Positions 32,108-39,714 of a stretch of DNA of 39,714 nucleotides are shown in pieces (positions within the stretch are counted from its first letter, which is position 1; each line of letters begins with the position of its first letter). Origin of the DNA: an uncultured Oscillospiraceae bacterium (GTDB lineage Bacteria > Bacillota > Clostridia > Oscillospirales > Oscillospiraceae); the NCBI GenBank assembly GCA_944383165.1, contig CALWON010000012.1, positions 1-39,714 of the forward strand, given 5' to 3'. Under the pieces are notes generated by a model. The model saw only the letters and a list, made by a program, of their open reading frames with translations, did no database searches and had not been told where the DNA came from. Position numbers and translations under genes: made by a program.

Positions 32108-34549
32108 ATGTCCCAAACAGAACCTAATACTGAGTCTTTTATGACAAAACTTGCCCGCTTCATTGTGGACAAGAGAAAAGCATTTTATTTAGTCTTTATT
32201 GCCGCATTTCTCTTTTGTGCTGCCTCAATCAACAAAGTACAGGTGAATAATGACATTACCACCTATTTGCCATCTGAAACAGAAACCCGGCGTGGATTGA
32301 CGTTAATGGATGAGGAATTCATCACCTTAGGCAGTGCCAATATTATGGTGAACAACATCACACTGGAAGCTGCCCAAAATCTTGTACCCAAAATAGAGCG
32401 GATCTCTGGTGTGTCCTCCGTTGCATTTGATGACGGCGATGCCCACTACCGTGGGGCAGCTGCCCTGTTTACCATTTCTTTTGACGGGGAAGAACAGAGC
32501 CCAGATACCATTGCTGCCCTTCAGGAAGTAGAATCCCTTTTGGAAGGCTATGACTACTACCCCTCTACTACAGTGGGTCGTGATGAATCTGCCAGTTTAC
32601 AGCAAGAGATGACCGTTATTTTAATGATTGCCGCTGTGGTTATTGTCATCGTGTTGCTTTTCACCTCCAAAAGCTACATGGAAGTACCTGTGTACTTAAT
32701 TGTCTTTGTGGTGGCTGCGGTATTAAATATGGGAACCAACTACTGGTTTGGTACCATTTCGTTTATCACAAAGTCCATTGCCATTGTGTTGCAATTGGCT
32801 CTCGCTATTGACTATGCCATCATTTTTTGTCACCGGTATATGGAAGAACGGGATGGCGGTCTGGAAGCCAGAGAAGCCAGCATAGCCGCCCTGTCCAAAG
32901 CCATTGTGGAGATTTCTTCCTCCAGTCTCACCACCATTTCTGGGCTGGTGGCTTTGATGATGATGCAACTAAAAATCGGATTCGATATGGGTATTGTCCT
33001 TGCCAAAGGAATCATTGCCAGTATGTTGTGTGTCTTTTTGCTGATGCCTGGTCTGATTATGTTGTTTCATAAACCCATTGAAGCAACCAGACACAAAAAT
33101 CTGGTACCACATATTGAGTTTCTGGGCAATTTTGCAGTAAAAACGAGAAAAATACTCCCTCCAATTTTTCTGGTGGTTCTGATTGCCGGCGCTATTTTAT
33201 CCAGTCAGTGTGACTATGTATTTGATGCCAATGATTCAGACTTTGACCACAAGCCAGACTGGCGTCTTGCAGAGGAAAAAGTAACTGCCACCTTTGGCAA
33301 TCAAAATACCGTTGCTGTGTTGGTTCCCCGTGGGGATTACCAAAAGGAACAGGCAATTTTAGAGCAGGTATCTGCCATTGACTCTATCACCACAGCAACA
33401 GGACTTGCCAACATCTCAGTGGAAGATGGGCGTATGTTGACCGATCCCATGAACCCCAGGCAATTTTCTGAACTTGCCGGCGTGGATTTGGAACTTGCCC
33501 GCCTACTGTATCAGGCATATGGTCTGAGTGTCGAAGAATATGGTGCTATTTTTCAGGAACCAGATGACTACTCTGTCCCCCTGATTGATATTTTTGAATT
33601 TCTGCTGGAACAGAAAGACAAAGGGGTTGTCTCCCTTACAGAGCAACAGGAAGAAAAAGTGGACGAACTACAAGAACAACTAGATATTGGCTTGGAACAG
33701 CTACGGGGGGAACACTGGTCCAGAATGGTCTTTATCTCCAATACACCCACGGAAAATGAAGAAACCTATGCCCTATTGGATGAAATTCGGGGCATTGCGC
33801 AGAAATATTATGGAGATTCTGTGATTTTGGTGGGAAACTCCACCAATGCACAGGATTTAGCCAACTCTTTTTCAGAGGACAATCTGAAAATCAGTATTCT
33901 AACTGCCCTCTTTGTAATGGTGATTTTGCTCTTTACCTTCAAATCTGCTGGTCTGCCACTCCTGTTGGTCTTGACCATCCAAGGCTCTATCTGGATCAAT
34001 TTCTCTTTCCCTGTTCTGCAAGACAGTAATCTGTTCTTCCTCAGCTATCTGGTGGTCAGCTCCATTCAGATGGGAGCTACCATTGACTACGCCATTGTCA
34101 TCACCAACCGATATTTAGAACTAAAACCAGAACTGGGACGCTATCAGGCTGCCGTACAGGCTCTTGACCAGAGTTTTCCTACCATTTTAACCTCCGGCAG
34201 TATTATGGCGGTCTCTGGCTTTCTCATTGGTGGGATTTCCACCGATGCTACCATTGGCTCTGTGGGACAAACCCTGGGACGTGGGACTGTGACCTCTATT
34301 ATTTTGGTTATGACTGTATTGCCTCAACTGCTCATTTTGGGTGATGCCCTCATTGAACGTACTGCCATCACTTTAAATCGAGACAGAAAACAGCGTTTCC
34401 AGCGAGGGACCATGCGGTTGGATGGCCATATCCGTGGGCATGTTTCTGGTTTTGTGGATGGAGAATTCAAGGGCGTTGTACATGGTAGTATGGATGCGCT
34501 GATTGAGAGCAAGTATCAGGATTTGACCATAGATGAGGAGGATACATGA
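32108..34549 (+). CDS. MMPL/RND family transporter
   Basis: This 813-aa transporter has the duplicated RND layout: 1 + 5 membrane helices in each half and two large extracytoplasmic loops (about 45-165 and 370-590). The membrane aspartates that relay protons are present in both halves in the same DYAI context, LAIDYAIIFCHRYMEE near residue 235 and TIDYAIVITNRYLELK near 660. Loop 2 has a Gln/Glu-rich coiled coil (about 505-535). After the last helix is a 55-residue tail with regularly spaced glycines (GHIRGHVSGFVDGEFKG). MMPL proteins export lipids, glycolipids or drugs. AGGGAGGG lies 9 bases before ATG 32108; an ATG at 32099 overlaps the TetR stop. It overlaps the next gene. Confidence 0.93.
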   Translation: MSQTEPNTESFMTKLARFIVDKRKAFYLVFIAAFLFCAASINKVQVNNDITTYLPSETETRRGLTLMDEEFITLGSANIMVNNITLEAAQNLVPKIERISGVSSVAFDDGDAHYRGAAALFTISFDGEEQSPDTIAALQEVESLLEGYDYYPSTTVGRDESASLQQEMTVILMIAAVVIVIVLLFTSKSYMEVPVYLIVFVVAAVLNMGTNYWFGTISFITKSIAIVLQLALAIDYAIIFCHRYMEERDGGLEAREASIAALSKAIVEISSSSLTTISGLVALMMMQLKIGFDMGIVLAKGIIASMLCVFLLMPGLIMLFHKPIEATRHKNLVPHIEFLGNFAVKTRKILPPIFLVVLIAGAILSSQCDYVFDANDSDFDHKPDWRLAEEKVTATFGNQNTVAVLVPRGDYQKEQAILEQVSAIDSITTATGLANISVEDGRMLTDPMNPRQFSELAGVDLELARLLYQAYGLSVEEYGAIFQEPDDYSVPLIDIFEFLLEQKDKGVVSLTEQQEEKVDELQEQLDIGLEQLRGEHWSRMVFISNTPTENEETYALLDEIRGIAQKYYGDSVILVGNSTNAQDLANSFSEDNLKISILTALFVMVILLFTFKSAGLPLLLVLTIQGSIWINFSFPVLQDSNLFFLSYLVVSSIQMGATIDYAIVITNRYLELKPELGRYQAAVQALDQSFPTILTSGSIMAVSGFLIGGISTDATIGSVGQTLGRGTVTSIILVMTVLPQLLILGDALIERTAITLNRDRKQRFQRGTMRLDGHIRGHVSGFVDGEFKGVVHGSMDALIESKYQDLTIDEEDT

Positions 34550-37500
34550 TGAAACACAAACAAATACTCATTTCTGTTTTTTTACTCATTTCCATGTTTC
34601 TTTCCACCATCTCCCCCTGTCTTGCCAGTGAGAGCACCATTGAAATCCAAACCCCTGCCCAACTGCTGCAATTTGCCCAAAACTGCACCAGCGATGTATG
34701 GTCGGTTGGAAAAACAGTGGAACTAACCAATGATATTGATATGAGTGGATTGGAACTACAACCCATTCCCATCTTTCAGGGTACCTTTCATGGCAACCAT
34801 CACACCATTTCTGGCATTTCTTTTACTCAAAAAGGCTCAAAAGTTGGATTGTTTCGTACATTGACTTCCCTTGCCGTAGTACAGGATTTGACCGTTGATG
34901 TCACACTTTCTCCTGACGGAAGTGCCAGCCAGGTAGGTGGTCTGGCTGGGGAAAACGAGGGCACCATTCAAAATTGCACTGTAACTGGTAGTATTTCTGC
35001 AAAAGAGGATGTAGGTGGTCTGGTTGGTCTGAACGGGGAAAGCGGTACCATCCAAAACTGCGTGAACCAGTCCTCCGTCACAGGTGTGACCAATGTAGGT
35101 GGGATCGCTGGGCAAAGCCTTGGTACACTATTGGATTGCCAAAACAGTGGCACACTCAATGACAACCCAGACCAGACCATCCCCACCAATGTGGGGGGGA
35201 TTGCTGGTTTATCCCGTGGTACCATTCAACAATGCGAAAACACCGGAACCATCGGTTATCAACATTTGGGGTACAATATGGGCGGGATTGCTGGGATGCA
35301 CTCTGGCTTTATCATCTCCTGCCATAATTCTGGTACCATCTATGGTCGCAAAGATATTGGTGGGATTGTGGGGCAGTTTGAACCAACCACTGAAATTACC
35401 TATGGTCCAGACCCTGTAGACATCCTGAATGAAAATTTGTCCACCCTTATCTCCCAGATGGAGCAACTTTCTCAGCAAGTCTACACCATAACTGGGCAGG
35501 GGCTTGAAGATATGATGGTGATTCAAAATGCAGTCAGTGCCATTCAGGACCGCACCTATGAAAGTGGTACGCAGGGGCTGGAGGACTTTCAAACCATGTC
35601 CCATCAACTGGATGAATCTGTGAGGCAGATTACCAGGGCTTTGGACCATACCAATGACTGGCTGATTCGCTGGAACGATCTCAGCCAGCAGGATTTAGAC
35701 TTAATTTTAGGCACAACAGAAGACCTACGTTCCCAGCTCAATGGCTGGATGGATGAACTAGATGATGGTTCCAGACAGGCAATTTCCCAGCTTTCTGATA
35801 CCACCACACAGATTCACAATCAAGCACAAACCATTCAGTCTGCCATTCATCAAATGGCACAGGAAGTGGAATCCCTCCGTCAATATATAGACACAGTTAC
35901 CCATGCGCTGGCTTCTGGTGATCTATTGGGTGCCCTGTCCACTCCATTCCCAAGCCTCAATCCCAAGGCACACTTACAACAAATTGGTTCTTCCTTGCTC
36001 ACCTGCACTAAACTTCTGGAAACAGTCACAAACCAGTGGGAGGAAATCTACAAACAAACTGCCAACCAGATGGGCACACACCGGGAACAGGCAAATGAAG
36101 CTGCCGACCAGCTCAATCGCACCCTCTCCCATTTCATTGATGCCTCACATACTCTTATCGAACAATCTACCACTGATTTTGACATCATCCACACTCAATG
36201 CAATCAAATCGAAGCTCTTCTCCGGGACTATACGGATCTGGTAGCAGAACAGGCACAATCTACTGCTGATGAGATTGACGCACAATTCACCATCATTCAA
36301 GACCAGCTCAACGAAATGAATGCCACTGCCACACAGGACAATGATACCATCCGCACTACTACCAGTGCCATTATGACCTCAATGGACAAGGTACGCCAGT
36401 CCATCTATGATTTAAAAAAGAAACCAGAACTCACCATATTTTATGTAAGAGACATCACAGATGGAAATGGTCTCATTCTCTCCTGCACCTCCTCTGGAGA
36501 AATCAATGGAGATAACAATTTGGGGGGTATTGTAGGTACCATTGCACCTGAACTGGGAGATGACCCAGAGGCTACCTTTTCTATGGATGAACTTGAACTC
36601 CTGTCAGATGCCGTAGCTACCCTCCGTGCGGTGGTGCGGGATTGTCGGTTCGATGGCACAGTTTCTGCACGCAATGACAGCGCTGGAGGAATTGTGGGTT
36701 GGAGTGAAGTAGGAACCCTGATTTCCTGTATCTCACGGGGAACCATAGAGACAGGAACAGATTACTGTGGTGGTATTGTAGGTCGCACCAAAGGACTTGT
36801 CGAACAATGCGCTTCCCTTGTTCAGCTCTCAGGGGAAAGCTGGATTGGTGGCATTGCTGGACTGGGACAGGACATCACTGGTTGTGGTGCAATGGTACAG
36901 GGTGGCGGTTCTGGTGAATACTGTGGTGCCATCGCAGGACAGGCAACTGGCACTCTTTCCGACAACTACTACCTGAAAGAACATCTTGCAGGGGTAGATG
37001 GTGTGGACTACTCCTATCAGGCCCAGGGGCTGGAATTCTCCTCTTTCTCCAAACTAGAGCGGATTCCATCAGATTTTTTGGAGTTTTCCTATCGCTTTTT
37101 GATCAATGGAACTGTGATTGCAGAAATCCCCTTTTCCTACGGGGGCAGTATCCCATCTACAGCCCTCCCATCTGCCCCTGAGAGGAATGGGCAATATGGG
37201 CAGTGGGGGACCTTCCCAACCGAACGCCTTACCCGTTCATTGGATATTGAGGCAACCTTTCAAATGCCAACCTCCACCTTATCTTCCGGCGGGGAACACC
37301 CTATCCTGTTGGCACAGGGCTCCTTCCCTCCTGATTCTGCGGTACAACTTTCTCCCACCGCTGTACCAGACCTCTCCCTACAGACCTCTGCCACTCCTAT
37401 CTGGGCCTGGAATTATCAAATTTCCAACAGCTCAGAGGATACTGTGACACTGCGTCTATCCACAAAAGGAGCTGCCAATCCTGTTGTCTATTGTCTCCTT

Positions 37501-37710
37501 GATGGAACATGGTCTGAGATGCAGGGAGAACTGGATGGAAGCTACTATGTCTTTTCCGCTCCCAGCCAAGGGCAACTTGTTCTCCTGTCCCAATTTACTC
37601 TACCTCTCCACCCCTATCTGGAAATTGGAGTGGGACTATTTGCCCTTTTGGGATTTTTCCTCTACCGACGCAGGAAAACAAAAGCTCTTTCCAAGACAGC
37701 AGAAAACTGA
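34549..37710 (+). CDS. GLUG-repeat surface protein with inserted coiled coil and C-terminal anchor
   Basis: This 1053-aa protein has a signal peptide (to about residue 27), then GLUG beta-solenoid repeats (about 125-280), seen as VGG(L/I)(A/V)G followed by GTIQNC and SGTI at intervals of about 25-30. A mostly helical, heptad-like stretch (about 292-625, rich in Gln, Asp and Thr) follows, then a second block of GLUG repeats (about 640-810: GGIVG, GGIAG, CGAIAG), a beta-rich part, one membrane helix (about 1024-1040) and a basic tail (RRRKTK). It is therefore outside the cell, anchored at its C-terminus. Start ATG 34549 is 7 bases from AGGAGG; its first base is the last base of the MMPL stop codon. 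Function unknown; partnership with the transporter is inferred from overlap. Confidence 0.85.
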   Translation: MKHKQILISVFLLISMFLSTISPCLASESTIEIQTPAQLLQFAQNCTSDVWSVGKTVELTNDIDMSGLELQPIPIFQGTFHGNHHTISGISFTQKGSKVGLFRTLTSLAVVQDLTVDVTLSPDGSASQVGGLAGENEGTIQNCTVTGSISAKEDVGGLVGLNGESGTIQNCVNQSSVTGVTNVGGIAGQSLGTLLDCQNSGTLNDNPDQTIPTNVGGIAGLSRGTIQQCENTGTIGYQHLGYNMGGIAGMHSGFIISCHNSGTIYGRKDIGGIVGQFEPTTEITYGPDPVDILNENLSTLISQMEQLSQQVYTITGQGLEDMMVIQNAVSAIQDRTYESGTQGLEDFQTMSHQLDESVRQITRALDHTNDWLIRWNDLSQQDLDLILGTTEDLRSQLNGWMDELDDGSRQAISQLSDTTTQIHNQAQTIQSAIHQMAQEVESLRQYIDTVTHALASGDLLGALSTPFPSLNPKAHLQQIGSSLLTCTKLLETVTNQWEEIYKQTANQMGTHREQANEAADQLNRTLSHFIDASHTLIEQSTTDFDIIHTQCNQIEALLRDYTDLVAEQAQSTADEIDAQFTIIQDQLNEMNATATQDNDTIRTTTSAIMTSMDKVRQSIYDLKKKPELTIFYVRDITDGNGLILSCTSSGEINGDNNLGGIVGTIAPELGDDPEATFSMDELELLSDAVATLRAVVRDCRFDGTVSARNDSAGGIVGWSEVGTLISCISRGTIETGTDYCGGIVGRTKGLVEQCASLVQLSGESWIGGIAGLGQDITGCGAMVQGGGSGEYCGAIAGQATGTLSDNYYLKEHLAGVDGVDYSYQAQGLEFSSFSKLERIPSDFLEFSYRFLINGTVIAEIPFSYGGSIPSTALPSAPERNGQYGQWGTFPTERLTRSLDIEATFQMPTSTLSSGGEHPILLAQGSFPPDSAVQLSPTAVPDLSLQTSATPIWAWNYQISNSSEDTVTLRLSTKGAANPVVYCLLDGTWSEMQGELDGSYYVFSAPSQGQLVLLSQFTLPLHPYLEIGVGLFALLGFFLYRRRKTKALSKTAEN

Positions 37711-37755
37711 TATAATGTGGGTGCAGAGTGGTCCTCTACACCCACTTCTTTATTT
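37711..37755 (+). terminator. Hairpin, probably a terminator, after the GLUG gene
   Basis: GTGGGTG-c-AGAG and CTCT-a-CACCCAC pair (37717-37745) and TTCTTTATTT follows. TATAAT lies directly after the stop codon (37711-37716) with a poor -35 (TTTCCA, 17 bases upstream), so a weak promoter for the amidohydrolase is possible at the same place. Confidence 0.6.
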
Positions 37756-37770
37756 GGAGGAAATTCTATC

Positions 37771-38595
37771 ATGAAGATCATTGATGCACATCTCCATCTT
37801 TTTCCCTCAGAACCAAACATCAACGCCATGACCCAGCGTGTGGGGCATGAAAATTCTGTGGAGCATCTGAGACAGGTGTATCCCTCTCTTTCCATCGTTC
37901 ATGGTGTGGTCATGGGAAACCGTGACTTAACCAAACAGGGAACCGATTACCCCAGCGACCTGTTTCACTACTGTGTGGGGCTTGATAGTCTGGTTTTAGA
38001 CCGTGGCAATACCATCCCCATTGACCTTCCAGACCAGATAGAAGAACATCTGAAAAAGGAAGCCTGTTGTGGCGTCAAACTCTATCCAGGTTATAATAAA
38101 ATCTGGCTGACTTCCCCCATTTATGAGCCAATTTACCGTTTGGCTGCCCAATATGATAAACCAGTTGCAGTTCATATGGGGCTGACTGCCTATCCAAGAG
38201 CCTATCTAAAGTACAGTCACCCTCTGGCACTGGATGAGGCAGCGGCAGACCATCGAAAAACACGCTTTGTCATGTGTCACTTTGGCAATCCATTTTTACA
38301 GGAGGCTGCTGCCGTTCTGGAGAAAAACCCCAATGTGAGCACCGACCTCTCTGGTCTTTTGGAAGGGGCTGTCGATTTACCCACTTTTTATCAGGAGCGG
38401 GCAGGATATCTCTCCCTCTTGCAAAGCTGGCTGTGCTATGTGGGTCGTTGGGATAAAATCATGTATGGCTCAGATTGGCCCATCATCAATTTGGGAGATT
38501 ATATTTCTTTTATTCAGCATATTGTTCCAGAACAACATTGGGAAAAGGTATTTTTCTCCAATGCAAATCAAATCTATGGATTATGTCTCTCATAG
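37771..38595 (+). CDS. Amidohydrolase family protein (amidohydrolase 2 type)
   Basis: This 274-aa TIM-barrel metal-dependent hydrolase or decarboxylase begins IDAHLHLF, the H-x-H metal motif at strand 1. Other expected elements are CCGVKLYPGYNK, a PVAVHMG strand with the third histidine, FVMCHFGNPFLQEAA with the fourth, a VSTDLSG strand, and MYGSDWPI with the conserved aspartate. The substrate cannot be told. The frame is open from 37717, but GGAGG 11 bases or so before ATG 37771 and the family start (MKIIDAHLH) fix the shorter form. A DUF4250 gene follows after 13 bases. Confidence 0.92.
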   Translation: MKIIDAHLHLFPSEPNINAMTQRVGHENSVEHLRQVYPSLSIVHGVVMGNRDLTKQGTDYPSDLFHYCVGLDSLVLDRGNTIPIDLPDQIEEHLKKEACCGVKLYPGYNKIWLTSPIYEPIYRLAAQYDKPVAVHMGLTAYPRAYLKYSHPLALDEAAADHRKTRFVMCHFGNPFLQEAAAVLEKNPNVSTDLSGLLEGAVDLPTFYQERAGYLSLLQSWLCYVGRWDKIMYGSDWPIINLGDYISFIQHIVPEQHWEKVFFSNANQIYGLCLS

Positions 38596-38608
38596 GAGGT
38601 TTTCTGCT

Positions 38609-38782
38609 ATGTTACCCAAAGACCCTATCATTCTTTTCAGCTATGTGAATACAAAACTACGTGACGAGTACAGTTCCTTAGAGGAACTGTGTGCCAGTGA
38701 GGATGTAGACAAGGAAACTTTACTGGAAACATTGGAAGCAGTTGGCTTTACTTATCAACCTACCACAAATCAGTTTTCATAA
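38609..38782 (+). CDS. DUF4250 domain-containing protein
   Basis: This 57-aa protein matches the DUF4250 family over its length: MLPKDPIILFSYVNTKLRD, a central SLEELCASEDVDKETLLETL helix pair (short form), and GFTYQPTTNQF at the end. The family is a small helical domain of unknown role, resembling a winged-helix or HTH half, found mostly in Clostridia. AGGAGG lies 10 bases before ATG 38609; an open frame further upstream overlaps the amidohydrolase gene and is not used. It probably shares the amidohydrolase transcript. Confidence 0.88.
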   Translation: MLPKDPIILFSYVNTKLRDEYSSLEELCASEDVDKETLLETLEAVGFTYQPTTNQFS

Positions 38783-38789
38783 TGTAGAG

Positions 38790-38841
38790 AAACCCAGCCA
38801 CATGAGGAGATGCTATCCCCACTTTGGCTGGGTTTCATTTT
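38790..38841. terminator. Hairpin between the DUF4250 and right-edge amidohydrolase genes
   Basis: AAACCCAGCCA (38790-38800) and TGGCTGGGTTT (38825-38835) pair perfectly over a 24-base loop, then CATTTT. It lies between converging genes and may serve both; the T tracts are modest. Confidence 0.7.
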
Positions 38842-38857
38842 GGCTATCGTAAATTTT

Positions 38858-39714
38858 TTAATTGCAGTACAAAACTTTTCCTTCCAACATCACCAGCTTC
38901 ATTCGGCTCAGCCAATTTAGAGGGTGGGTACTGGTAACGGTCAAATCTGCATCCTTTCCCACAGTCAAAGAGCCAATTCTGTCTGCAAGCCCACCCAATT
39001 CTGCTGCATGAATGGTAATGGCAGCCAATGCTCCCTCTGGTGTCATACCACCACGCACTGCCATAGCAGCACACAGAGGCAAATATTGAATGGGCGTTTC
39101 AGGGTGGTCGGTGCAAATGGCAGTTTTAATACCAAATCGCTGTAAAATGGCAGGTAGTTCAATGGTCGCATTGCTCAGCTCTGGTTTGGAACGGTCTGTC
39201 AGACAGGGACCTGTAATCACTCCAGCCCCCTCCTGTGCCAGCAACTCAGGAATCAGATGTGCTTCTGTTCCATGTACAATGACATACTTCAGATTGTATT
39301 CTTTACAAATCCGAATCCCTGTGGCGATGTCATCTGCCCGATGGGCATGGATATGGAGGGGCAGTTCTCCACGCATGACTGGCAGTAACGCCTCTAGCTT
39401 GGCATCATAATCTGGTGCATCCTCATCCTCATCCTGCTCTGCCCGCTCCAGTTTATCCATATACTCCAATGCCTTAGAAAATTGCTCCCGCAACAGGGCA
39501 GCGGTTGCCATTCTGGTGGTGGGTGTCTCCCTACGCTCATGGTAGGTCAATTTCGGATTCTCCCCCAATGCCAGTTTCATGGATGCTGGAGCTTTGCGTA
39601 TCATAGTATCAATCCAGGTTCCATCTGTTTTAATGGCTGCAAACTGCCCACTGATTGGGTTGGCACTGCCCGGTCCTGTGAGTACTGTGGTCACGCCAGC
39701 CATTCTTGCCTCTT
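38858..39714 (-). CDS. Amidohydrolase family protein (imidazolonepropionase-like), 5' end cut by window edge
   Basis: The frame stays open to the right edge, where E-A-R-M-A-G-V-T-T-V is in mid-domain, so the start and the first metal motif are missing and at least 285 residues are seen. Features of the family are TTVLTGPGSANPI, MKLALGENPK, ELPLHIHAHRADDIATGIRI with the metal-binding histidines, VIVHGTEAHLIPELLA, and the aspartate in AICTDHPETP. The C-terminal GKDADLTV and GKVLYCN are the composite beta domain. Such proteins in Clostridia are annotated as imidazolonepropionase-like amidohydrolases, but the true substrate is unknown. It is distinct from the amidohydrolase at 37771. The ATG at 39703 is internal. 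Confidence 0.92.
   Translation of the reverse strand, partial: EARMAGVTTVLTGPGSANPISGQFAAIKTDGTWIDTMIRKAPASMKLALGENPKLTYHERRETPTTRMATAALLREQFSKALEYMDKLERAEQDEDEDAPDYDAKLEALLPVMRGELPLHIHAHRADDIATGIRICKEYNLKYVIVHGTEAHLIPELLAQEGAGVITGPCLTDRSKPELSNATIELPAILQRFGIKTAICTDHPETPIQYLPLCAAMAVRGGMTPEGALAAITIHAAELGGLADRIGSLTVGKDADLTVTSTHPLNWLSRMKLVMLEGKVLYCN

Noticed and set aside
34900..37000. Repeated DNA in the GLUG gene as a CRISPR or tandem DNA repeat
   Set aside because: The repetition is at protein level (GLUG motifs) with diverged codons and no constant spacing of identical repeats.
38438..38608. An upstream extension of the DUF4250 gene
   Set aside because: It overlaps the end of the amidohydrolase in another frame; AGGAGG before ATG 38609 and the family start fix the short form.

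Overview
The window looks like core chromosome of a low-to-mid GC Firmicute, most likely a gut anaerobe of the class Clostridia (Oscillospiraceae/Ruminococcaceae-like). The evidence is the strong AGGAGG ribosome sites, sigma-A type promoters, the mreC-mreD-PBP block preceded by maf, a DnaD/DnaI-type primosome pair, YlmH, and small families largely confined to Firmicutes or Clostridia (DUF896, DUF6465, DUF4250, the ACT/DUF711 pair). The taxonomy is inference from gene content; there is no rRNA or marker gene to test it. I see no tRNA, rRNA, CRISPR array, insertion sequence, prophage or plasmid gene. One 3'-complete gene runs in from the left edge and one 5'-incomplete gene runs off the right edge.

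Layout. 1-2000: ACT-domain protein plus DUF711 protein (+), converging on a DUF6465 protein (-). 2200-6000: NADP-type glutamate dehydrogenase and a methyl-accepting chemotaxis protein (both -). 6148-8812: a three-gene minus-strand operon of DEAD-box helicase (reading frame broken at a run of eight G), membrane protein and acetyltransferase. 8850-10560: the magnesium transporter mgtE behind its own promoter and a long structured leader. 10590-12233: DUF3048 lipoprotein and ogt (-). 12287-18918: plus-strand housekeeping genes (YlmH, DUF896, DegV, AI-2E/YtvI-like permease, HtrA protease, ABC-F ATPase). 18969-20915: a Na/Pi cotransporter behind a textbook promoter and a riboswitch-like leader. 20973-29192: a long minus-strand cell-envelope and division cluster (zapA, U32 protein, dut, maf, mreC, mreD, PBP2, mrp). 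29332-31423: DnaD-like and DnaC/DnaI-like replication loaders (+). 31454-37710: TetR regulator, MMPL/RND transporter and a 1053-residue GLUG/coiled-coil surface protein, tightly overlapping (+). 37771-38782: amidohydrolase and DUF4250 protein. 38858-end: a second, unrelated amidohydrolase (-), partial.

How the genes work together. The zapA-to-mrp cluster joins division-ring assembly, nucleotide-pool cleaning and lateral-wall synthesis. The DnaD/DnaC pair would load the replicative helicase. The TetR-MMPL-GLUG trio looks like a self-regulated envelope transport or export module and is the most system-like part of the window: the GLUG protein has a coiled coil of about 330 residues inserted between two sets of beta-solenoid repeats and a C-terminal membrane anchor, as if it were an extracytoplasmic partner of the transporter. 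The other points worth a second look are the two leaders without a recognised riboswitch consensus (before mgtE and before the Na/Pi transporter), the G8 frameshift in the helicase, and the degenerate second ATPase site of the ABC-F protein.
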